Part shown: positions 46,228 through 56,661 of the stretch, piece by piece
Layout: each line of letters opens with the position of its first letter
Numbering within the stretch: position 1 is the stretch's first letter
DNA from: Engraulis encrasicolus
Taxonomy: Eukaryota; Chordata; Actinopteri; Clupeiformes; Engraulidae
NCBI RefSeq assembly: GCF_034702125.1
Contig: NC_085868.1
Location: forward strand, 24,497,276-24,561,275
Length of the DNA stretch: 64,000 nucleotides
Direction: 5' to 3'
Notes under the pieces: model-generated
Told to the model about the DNA's origin: nothing
The model's input: the letters and a program-made list of their open reading frames with translations, nothing else
Database searches by the model: none
Made by a program: the position numbers and the translations under genes

Positions 46228-46639
46228 TAAGAGCTCCCCAAAAAACGATAATTTTGAGGTTTTAGTACGATAATTCAGCATTTTCCATCTGGCAACAGTG
46301 GCTGGACATGGCAGGTCCTGTCTGCACAGCAAAAAAAAAAGGCTTATGTGAAAAAAAATAAAATAAAAAATAAAAACAGTGCTGTGCATATCAGGCACGT
46401 GAGCGTTGTATAATTTAAGATTACCGGTTAACCATCGGTTAATGAGTCTCAGTAGCCGGTTAAGAGTTTTTTCAATTTTCACCATCCCTAGTACCAGTAC
46501 AGATCTGATCTGACGCTGTGTAAACGCAGGAATCCAAGGAAACGCTGTTCTGCTGCCCCAAAGCGAATTAAAAACGTTAACGTGTCTTCTACCTACTGTA
46601 CACTACACTGTAGCCTACTCTGGGTGTCAGAGGTGAAAC

Positions 46640-46839
46640 CAGTGTTGCCAGATTGGGCTGCTTGGAATGGCCGTCTGCGGGGAAAAACGGGAAAAATCGG
46701 CCAGTTGGCGTTTTTTCCTGCAGTTTTATGCCCATAGAAATCAATGCAATTTGTTGAAATTGGGCGGAATTGAGCGCCTCTTGCCGGTTTTTTGCGCACC
46801 TTTTGGGCGGGATTTAATCAGAAACATCTGGCAACACTG
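46640..46839 (+). mobile_element. hAT-type MITE, family A copy 4
   Basis: 200 bp, slightly shortened inside, flanked by a perfect 8-bp target duplication GGTGAAAC (46632-46639 and 46840-46847). Confidence 0.93.
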
Positions 46840-47005
46840 GGTGAAACCCAAAACGGCTTCTGGTGAGACAGGGAGCAAACTGTGAAGCACCTTTTCAGGT
46901 GTTAATGCGTGAAAGTGCGAATGTGACTAAGGTGTTAAAGCGATACTGTCCCATTTTTGGAATTAAGCCCATTTTCCATCTCTCCTTGAGTTATTTAAAT
47001 GACTT

Positions 47006-47186
47006 TAAAATATTTTTGGGGGCTTTTCATTGCCTTTACTTGACAGGACAGTGAAGGAAGTGACAGGAAGTGAGTGGGGAGAGAGAGACGGGGAAGGGTC
47101 GGCAAAGGACCTGGGCCGGGAATCGAACCCGGGTCGGCCGCATAGTAAAGGAGCGCCCTACCATTTGCGCCATGGTAGGGCCTACA
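47006..47186 (-). mobile_element. tRNA-derived SINE, family 2 (inverted), inside a foldback MITE
   Basis: Complete copy. The reverse B box GGGAATCGAACCCGGG is at about 47119, followed by the tRNA-like 5' end. Flanked by a 10-bp duplication TAAATGACTT / TAAATGATTT (46996-47005 and 47187-style copy at 47187 minus overlap, 47187 region), showing insertion into an older palindromic element. Confidence 0.82.
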
Positions 47187-47319
47187 TAAATGATTTTTAT
47201 CTCTCTCCCGTTAATCCAGCCGCTCCCTTATTGGCGGCGCAGCTTGTTAGCATGTTTCATCGCAACTGCTGGAATCCGGACACAAACATTTACCCAAATG
47301 CCAGGTAAAAATCATTTAT

Positions 47320-47450
47320 TTAAAGGGACACTGTGCAGTACTTAGAATTTGATGGTGGTGGTAAATATTCATGAAAAAGGTAACATTAGTGAGTGGGTAG
47401 CCTGCATTCTGAAAATGAACAACTGAAAATCTCACACAGTGTCCCTTTAA
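47320..47450. mobile_element. Internally deleted TTTAAAGG-family MITE
   Basis: 131 bp with ends TTAAAGGGACACTGTG / CACAGTGTCCCTTTAA. It keeps only the terminal parts of the 41184-41546 element. Confidence 0.85.
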
Positions 47451-47505
47451 TTCAAGGAGAGATGGAAAATGGGCTAATTTCCAAAAATGGGAAAATATCG
47501 CTTAA

Positions 47506-50015
47506 GGATTTGGATTACATCATAAGAGGACAATACATTAAATTCCATCCCATCAGACTCTTGTGAGATGTGTCATTACCTTCAGTACAACATTCTGGTA
47601 CAGCTTCATAATAAGCAGTTGCAAAGGCAAATTGAACAGGATAAGCAAGCAGACAAGCAAGCTCAACGACATGCCAAAACAACAACAACAACAACAACAC
47701 AGCTGAAAGATCTGTGCATTCAGGCAGTCATTAAGACTCCATTCTCCTGGATCTCTCCCACCCATCCCATCCTTGTTTTGACCTGCGTCCTTCAGGCAGA
47801 CAATATATACAGTAGAGTGTATTTGCCCATTAAGGCAGTTTATAGAAAATCCTTCTTTCCAAATGCAATGCACGCACAGAACATTCATTTCTTTTACAGA
47901 GCACACACAATTGAATATTGAAGATATTGAAGATATTGAAGTCTCTAAGGACACTCAACCATGTCTAAGGACACCAAACCATTTCTACTTTGCAAATTAC
48001 AATCCCATCACAGTAATAATGAGGTTGGTCAACAGTCACTCAGCAGTAGAGTGGACAGTCAACAATGTCAAAGTGCCAATCAGTTGCTGTATGTGTTGTG
48101 AAGATGAGTCATTGAGAACCATCACAGGAAATGTTTCAAAGTACAAACACATACAATGTATCTCCTCCAGACATACTGCAATTGCCTGGTCAACTCAGTT
48201 CCTACACCGAGAACAAAATGAGAATACATACTTGCTTGTTTTACTTGCTTGTTGCTCAGATGCTTTCCTTGCTTCTTTGCTGTTTTTTTTAAATAAAGTA
48301 AGACTATGACTGCTGCATCAACTAAGACAAATAACTCAATCTTTTTTCTTTTTTTTTACAATATCAACATGGAAAACCAACATCGGCATCTTACCCGAGG
48401 ACCCAATCCCAAAAAGCCATTTCAACACCCTCTGGAGAATCTTTAAAAGTGAAGCAGCATCCTATCCTTCCATCCTCCAGCCAGCCAGTCACAAACTGCT
48501 GATACCTATACCTCGTTCAAAAAGTTGAGAATCCCAATAAAGCCGACCTAAAACCTCGGGAAAGTGGGCGTGAAGATTTGGTGACGCAATGTCAGATCGA
48601 TAATTATCGAGGTTGATCTCAGGCGGAAGTATAGAACAACGAGTTCCCGAGCTTGTGTTTTGTATGACGACACACGCATCATCAACATGGCGCCCATGCA
48701 TGGAACTAGCTAAAATATCATCTTGTAATCACTTATCAACAACACCAGTTGATGTCATTCAATTGCAGTTGTACATATGTCAGTACTGTTGGTATCTGAC
48801 TGTTTGATTTAGTCTACTTAAGCTAAAATGATATGTCGTGGGTGTGGAGGCTCAAGGTGAGGTGGAAAAAAAGAAAAGAGAACCAAAACAAAACACGCAT
48901 GAATCCCGATTGTTCCGGCATCAGTGGCGTTCATGCGCCAAACTCCAGAACTCGATTGTCATGTGAGCAGTGTCATCAGCTGCCTCGAGAGGTCCCGAGC
49001 TGGTGAATGCAACATTAGTTCATCCTTAGACACATGACACATGACACATATGACCTCCTTTGGTTGGCTGAAAGATGTCAACCAAGGATGTCATTGATAT
49101 GAAGGACATCCTGAAATATACCGTCTGATTGACTGACCCTAACCCCAAGCCATCCATTGTTATGGACATCTTTGCAGGGGGTAAAAAACAGAAAAAGAAA
49201 ACACATCAGCTCAAATAAACCCATTTTGGCTTTAGATGGATAGCAAGAGTGTTCAGAAAGAACAAATAAATAAAAAAGTCAGCAGTGAATGCATGCACCG
49301 TAATAGGTGAATATACAGGTAATTTCCATGATGGGGCCTCCATCAAGGAGCATTTAATCTTGAGTTATGTAAAAGGGATAATGTTTGTTTGTTGTTCTGG
49401 GACAGTCATGTGACATTACAGGAACTCCTTCACTAGGACATTATGATGTCTAAATCAGTTTTTGGATTTGGCCCAAAGTGAATTGCTCCTTATAAGGTAG
49501 GTGACCTAATAAAAACAACACAGCCGATTCGTCAACTGTGGGCCATTGACCAAAGGTTGCCTATAGGAGAGACCCATGACTGTTTGCTGTTAGGTTAATG
49601 AGTAATGTTATGGGCAAACAAAACTGTCAACAAATGACATGTGTTAAAGAATGAGTGACCCCCCCCCCCCCAACCCATCCCTGGAAACATGACAAATGAA
49701 CCTTTGCACTTTCTAGTGCCATAGGCTGACCTGAAAGCTTGAACTATGGCCATTTTACAGAGCCCCCATGACTGACAGCACGTGTGTTCTACAATGTCTT
49801 CCTCTCCATGCATGTATTTGTGTACTTTATTTAATTAGTAATTTTGTGTGTGTAACAAATACCAAATTGCTACTGTTATCATTAGACTGAAATGTCTGGG
49901 ATGTCAAAACAAAGACACCTGCCCACAGGATACTTTTCCACAACAATATTACTTACCAGCCTTCATCTGATACAGTGTCCCTGGTCCCAGGTACGAATGC
50001 CTTACTGGTAGGGTG
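47506..50015. other. tdo2-trappc10 intergenic, right part
   Basis: Mostly unique AT-rich DNA with an (AAC)n patch (47678-47700) and a C run (49658-49671). The block 48540-48720 is GC-richer (CAACATGGCGCCCATGCAT) but has no supported exon. Confidence 0.5.

Positions 50016-50098
<83 letters not shown>
50016..50098. repeat. (GATA)n microsatellite
   Basis: About 20 copies of GATA, ending in (AAAC)n. Confidence 0.97.
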
Positions 50099-50100
<2 letters not shown>

Positions 50101-50499
50101 ACAAACAAACACATTGAGCTAGACCTACATATGATTGGAGTTGAAACTCCTAAAGACTGTATTTGCATGCTAGAATTCCACTTAGAATTGCATAAACGTC
50201 CTATGTTGGCCTATATACGCAGTAGAAAATAATTCAATTATACACTAGCCCATTGGCTTACTGGAGTCATACAGCAAACAGGTGCTTCTACTGTAACTGA
50301 AAGTGTCAGCTGAGCTGGAATTTGTTTTTCATTCAGAAAGAGAAGGCTGCACCACACATGTACATATACTACAATTTAAATAAAACATGCTTACTTGCTG
50401 GGAATATTTCTTGTCTGTCACTCTCTTTTATTTTATGTAAAGTACAAGCTTAAATTTGATGTAGCCTACCTCATGTGATGAAGAAGGTGTCTGTTATTT

Positions 50500-50535
50500 A
50501 CGACTTCCTGTCACTTCAAGCATACAGGAAGTCGT
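50500..50535. promoter_or_regulatory. Perfect inverted pair of ETS-like sites upstream of trappc10
   Basis: ACGACTTCCTGT (50500-50511) and its exact reverse complement ACAGGAAGTCGT (50524-50535), spaced by 12 bp. The core AGGAAGT is an ETS/GABP-type site, often found in TATA-less housekeeping promoters. It lies about 140-175 bp before the start codon. Confidence 0.6.
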
Positions 50536-50673
50536 CAGCGTGTCAGCGAACCAAGGAAATGGAGAGGAACAGGGCCTTACCGATACAGTAACAGGCAACA
50601 CATTTATGTATATTAAACGTTATGATGTTAATTGACGTTTACATGGTGGACTAAAGTAGATTTTCGGAACCCA

Positions 50674-50734
50674 ATGGAGCCCCATGAGGAAAAGCCTATA
50701 ATCTATACCATGGAAAACAAGCCGATTGTGACAT
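50674..50734 (+). CDS. trappc10: trappc10 coding exon 1
   Basis: 61 nt, MEPHEEKPIIYTMENKPIVT, ending with one base of Cys21. Donor GTAAGT. Confidence 0.93.
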
Positions 50735-52540
50735 GTAAGTGCGCCTCCGAGTTGTTGTTAGCGTGTTAGCTAGCTAGTCGGTTAGCTCGTCTGCTGGTCG
50801 TACGATGCAGTGCCCACTGCAGACAAGACCGTCTTGCACTCCGGTTAGCTAGCTTGACAGCTACAGTAGCAATTCGGCTAACGTTGCTCAGGTATCCACC
50901 GGTCAGAGCTGTGGAGGTGTAAAAGATGATGTGTACCTAAGCACTGATTAATGGACACCACTTTTGTCTCGCCTTGCCCGTGACAATGTGATGGCATGTT
51001 CAGCCATGGACAATCATGAACTTTCTTCGTGCTCGCGCTGCTGTTTCATCCGGCTGTGTATGCACATTCTTTTTTTCGGAGTGGACGGCTCGGGTGGCGT
51101 CCTAGGTATTTTTGACCCAATCCGGGCCTGTCACGGTGCCAACAACTGGCATTTCAATGAAGTAGTGGGTTCATTTGCGCGGTTGTGTACAACTAATGTC
51201 TGAATGGCTGTGCCCCAAGCGTAGTAGTCAATTGTATAAGAAAGACAACCAAAGGATTTTGCAAGACACACGGTTTCCCAGTTTGGACATTGATGTAGTG
51301 TCCTCCCCTGGCATTCATGTCACATGAACAATCAGCGGTCAAAAATGCATTCCATTCGGCGGTGAGCAATGTAGCACAAAATACCTGCAGATGACGGGAG
51401 CATTAACTAGCTTCGACTTGTTAGCTTTGCCGTAGCCAGGTAGGCTAGTGGACTGTCAAAGTGCTTACCTTTGTCGTGGAGACATGGCTGAACTAGGGAC
51501 ATCTGTCACGGTATGTTGTAGCCATACATCGATCAGTGGGTCATTGAACCAAGTATTGCATTCCATTTTCCATTCGTTATTGGGCACCCCATTCCTTAAC
51601 ATTAGGCACAGTGAAGGAGGTGATACAACCCAGACTCGTTAAAGAAATTTCCTTAAACTAAAATCTGCTTTGAAGTCGACCTCCAATATACTTCATCATT
51701 GTATATGAGAAGGTTTCAATCATGGCATTGGCATGGCCTCCTCTACCGGGGCCCGGGACAACTGAGCCCTTTGTCTCCCTCCAGTCAGCTTCCCTGCATG
51801 TACCCCCAAACGTGCCTGTTTCAAAATTGTGTCTCCCATCTGATCTGTACCTAATCACCGTGTCCATCTGTTGGCCTCGGTGTGTTCTACCTCAGGTGCT
51901 GGGGACCAGACCCTGTTCGCGGCCCTGTACAGCGCACTGGCACAGCAGCTTCCTCGCGAGCCCATGGAATGGAGGAGGTGAGAAAAAGCTTTTTTTTTTA
52001 AAGTCACCTGCTGATGGTTTTCTCTAGGATGTTCATGACCACCGCTAAGCTTACACCATGGGATAAATTTGTCACAATAAATATATACAAAATATAAATA
52101 CAGCATGAAAACACAGAAACAAGGCAGAAAAACAAAAAAAACCCACCACACAGCAAAAGAGAGGATAAGAGACAGTAGCATCTCCCACAGACCAAGCAGT
52201 ATTGTATGGTGCGCTAGGGGGTGGAATCAATTTGTGGTGCTTAATTTTCAATCTGTGGTGCAGCACAACCGAATAGCCCATGCATGGGAAAGCACTGTGA
52301 CAGGTCAAGTGCACAGCAAGTAAGGGAGAGCGCTTGGGGGTTGCGCAAACACATTGCTTCCTCCAAGAGGCCCGCCAGGCAGTGCGGAGTCATGTGCTTG
52401 CCTGGTTCCTCCCGGGCCTCGAGGCCACCTCAGCTCAGCTGTACTCTTTTAACCCCTAGTCTGTGGCTTCATAGAAAGCAAGGAACGGAAGTCATGGATC
52501 CTCCTGATACGTGTTGTTTTCCCCCCACTATAGCAGTTTT

Positions 52541-52621
<81 letters not shown>

Positions 52622-55600
52622 CTGTGGCTGTAGCTGTGGCTGTAGCTGTGGCTGTAGGTGTGGCTGTAGGTGTGTGTACAGTGAGTGAATACTTTTGCCA
52701 CAAAGTTCCCTCAAATGTTTTTGAGCCAATGTAAACTTTTCCACTTGCTGGCAGAAGGGTACTGTGTGGGTGGTTTTGCAAAACTGAGGTGAAGCTGAGA
52801 ATAGTAAACCTTAAAGACTCATTTTTCAGTGATCTACTTATTTTTTCATATTATTTTTGTGAAGAACGCCTCAAGGTTGTGCTGGGGGCGTGGAGATAAC
52901 CCACTAATTCATAGTTCTCAGTTGACCCTGTGATGCAACATCTCCCTCAAACAGCATTCTATCATACTATCGCAGCTGCCTGTCCTTCTCAAAAGACGGG
53001 TCCTAGGGAGGGAGGGAGCTGTGTGTGAAACTTCAGTACAATGCTGTACCTGGCTGTACCAGCTGATCACTTTGTTGGAAGGAAATGAGTTTTCCGGACG
53101 AAGAAGCCTAAAGGCAGCAGTAAATAGTCAGTTGGGCGCCGTTGCCAAGTGTGCTGGAAGAACTGACCCGATTAAATCTCACAGTGGCACACAGGCGGCG
53201 GCACAGGAGCTGTCCAAACGAAATAGCCCATTCTCCTGACGAATTATACCCCCCCCCCTAATTGATCAGTGGAAGTAATTCTACCTTCTGTGTACCGGTA
53301 CTCTGAGGCTTATCTGGTAGGGAAGAGTAGAGTACGGTCACACCGTGTGAGAGCAGAAAATGGAGTGTTCCCACTAGGTATGAAGCAACAAATGTTCTGA
53401 AGCATATTTTATATCCAGAATATGGAGGGAAAAAAAGAATGTTAAAAAAGGGACTATGAATTTACAAGACTGCTCACATGGGCACTAGGATTCTAGAATT
53501 ATCAGGAAATAGAATTCACTCTTCAGTGGGATAGCAGCATGACAATCATGGCCGGTTGAAGAAGACACGTCTGATTTGCTACTGATACAAAGGTCTGGGC
53601 CTTCATCTTGCGACATTCATCATGTCGCGCTGTAAATAAAAGCTTCTGCAAGATAAGCAAATGGAGGATGTCCGATGACTTGAATGAATATTGAGATGGA
53701 ATGATGATGGTGGTGGTGCTTGATGAAAGGCATAGCCCTGGCTAGAGATTGATCTTTAAGAGCTGTATATGGATTTTCTGACTGCAGTTTTTACCCTTCC
53801 CCTCAGGTCTTATGGGAGAGCGCCAAAAATGATCCACTTGGAAGCAAACTTTGTCCAGTTCAAAGAAGACCTGCTCCCCAAAGAGGGGAACAAAGCTCTC
53901 CTCACCTTCCCCTTTCTTCACATTTACTGGACAGACTGCTGTGTGAGTATACTATTTATTTATTCTCAAGGATGGTCCTCTCTTTTTTGAGAAGATCCTG
54001 CAATTGAGTATTTTTTCTGTCATCAGGTATCTGTGTGAGATACCCCTGTTCTATATCATTGTTGGAAGTGGTCATTTGCTGGTATGAATGAGCAGAATTC
54101 ACACGTTTTTGTTGTATTTGAATGTATCCCATGCTGGAATATGAAATTTGTAACCACAGTGTAAAGCATTAGTAGCATTGCATGCATAGACAGCATTGAG
54201 CTGTCAGCAGTGCTCTCCCCCATCCTCCTCCGTGACCCTGAGGTACCCTGACCATGGTGCCGTCCCGCTGCACTGCTCCTTGGGGCGCTGTTTCGGGCTA
54301 CCCCCTTGCACTAGTGAGGCATAAAATGCAATTTTGTTGTGTGCAGTGAGCACTGTGTGCTGTGGAGTGCTCTGTCACAATGGTGGGCTTCCCAGGTGGG
54401 GGCTTTCACTTTCATAAAAAATGGTTGCACCCAGCAACACCCAAATTGACCATCTGTACAAGTCTGAGATTCTTTGGCTTCTGATGCACTGATGACAGGC
54501 CCTTGCTTTTACAACAAACGTGCCTGCTGGCATGCTGGAAAAGTGAGGTTGGCTTACTATTTTTATTTTACATCGTTCTTCCATGGGTGAGTCACTGGTG
54601 TCACTGTCACAGGGGGTTAAGTGTAGCGGCTAGTGTAGTATCTGGTTTGTCTGTAGGGCATTACAGATTCATTTACGTTTTTTTTGGTTTGATACAGTAT
54701 CGTTACAGCCCTATTTGTCTGGGAGTCAAACCACTTCTTGTTCTTGTTCTTGTTCTTGTTCTTGTTCTTCTTATTGTAGCCTTCATTAGGATAGGACAGT
54801 GACGATATATACAGACAGGATATGAGCGAGAGAGAGACGGGTTTGGGACATGGCCTAAGCCGGATTCGAACATGGGTCTCCATGGCCATGAAAGCCCATT
54901 TATCGACGGGTGCCTTAGTGTGCTTGCTAGTGCTACAGCACACCCGTCAAGTGACGCTTCTGGATAGAGAACTAATACGCAGCACGGGGAGGAATGACAA
55001 ACCATGATGAATGACAACAGTGAGGCCAGCATCTGTCCAATACTCGGCAGTGCACACATGGAGACCTCGGGAGATATGCATTAGAGATGGGACATTATGG
55101 CTGATGTTTTCTCAGCTTTTCTCCCCCATTAGTTAAAGGCCAATTACTTACCTCGTTCTGTGTAAATGATGAGGGAAACAACCTCCTCATTTGCACCACT
55201 AAGCATCATGATGATGATGCTGACACAAACCTAGTGATGGAAATCAATCACGTTTCCTCTAACTACGGTTGTTGAAATTAATGCAGCGATAAGTGTTTGG
55301 GCAGTCAAGTCAGTTTAATACATGAAGACATTTTTCATTCATACGTGACCAGCATGGTACTGTCTGTGCCCCTGAAATGTGTTTCTACCAAGGCCTCCAG
55401 CTCAAGATACAAAATCTCAGTGAAGAAAATATGTTTCCTTTTTTGCAAGGGCTTCTCACAGTTTTGTCCCAAAATCACTAAGATCTGCGTCGGGGAGATT
55501 GTAACAGGCAGTGGAGGTCTTGCTCGCGTCACATTTTCTGACTGTGGTATGAAGTTATACTTCTTCAGACTCGCCACAACAAATTCAGCTCTATATTTTT

Positions 55601-56604
55601 GGGCACACCAAAGTGAAGACTATTCTCCCTGTTACTCATTGTTGTTGGTTACAAATTGCTGCTGCCTTGGTGGTTTCTTGTTATCTCCCCCCTGACATTG
55701 TGCTAAGTGGGTATTGTTGGCTTGGAGGCATGCTCTGCCTATTTTGATTGCAAGGACCTTTTTAAGTGTCCTCCTGCTCTTTGTTGCATGTACCACGGAG
55801 TAACTTATATGCTGTCCCCCAGGGACACTCCCTTGGCACTTTTGTGGCATAATGATTAGGGAATCAGTCCTAGAACTGAAGGTTGCCAGTTCAAATCCAA
55901 GATCATCCATGGCTGAAGGGCCCTTGAGCAAAGCACCTGACCCCACATTGCTCCAGAGTCTGTAACCAATGTCCTGTACTGTACTGTTGAAACAGCCTGA
56001 GCAAGTTGCTTGGCAAAAAGCATCAGCTGAGTGTAGTCATGTAATGTGAATGTGCTTGAGAGTAAATGGTAAAGCGGGCATTGGTGGGTGCAAGGTCTGC
56101 CCATTTCAAGCCCAAAGACCTTGCAAGCATTGTGTTGTGTGCACTGGAGAGCAAATGGTGACCCAGGGGCAGTCTTTGGCTAATGGGTTAGGGAGGTGAG
56201 TGATCCAGGAACTCAAAGGTTGCAGGTTTGAATCCCTGGTCTTGAGTACCCCTTGAGCTAGATGTGACTCTCACGTTGCTCCAGGCTAGTCTGAAATGTC
56301 TTTCAGATCGAAACCAATACCTTGTACTTACATGATTGTAACTCCTGAAGCTACAGAGTAAATGTTGTATGTGCCCCAGTACAAGGAGGTATTCAGTAGA
56401 GGTGCTCCGATCACCATTTTTTGGGTCCGATCACCGATACCGATCACCAAAAATCTTTATCTGCCGATTACCGATCATTGCCGATCACAAAAATGATTTC
56501 CTATTTTTTTAATAGCCTATTAATTATCCTTATTGAATACCATTTCTGCCCATAAACCAATCAATCTTAATTTGCACATGTCTATTATTAGGCTATTATT
56601 AGGC

Positions 56605-56661
<57 letters not shown>

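Larger units (their letters stand above)
46935..47505. mobile_element. Palindromic MITE interrupted by a SINE and a second MITE
   Basis: Outer arms TTAAAGCGATACTGTCCC (46935) and GGGAAAATATCGCTTAA (to 47505) belong to the same family as 22170-22512. A SINE (47006-47186) and a TTAAAGGGACACTGTG MITE (47320-47450) have inserted into it. Confidence 0.85.

Noticed and set aside
47100..47180. tRNA-like sequences with B boxes (also near 5490, 25820, 32120, 37160, 54870, 55890, 60940)
   Set aside because: Each is followed by a SINE body and lacks a complete cloverleaf, so they are SINE heads, not tRNA genes.
48489..48807. Short ORFs in the GC-richer block between tdo2 and trappc10
   Set aside because: Under 75 codons, no family resemblance and no clear splice sites.
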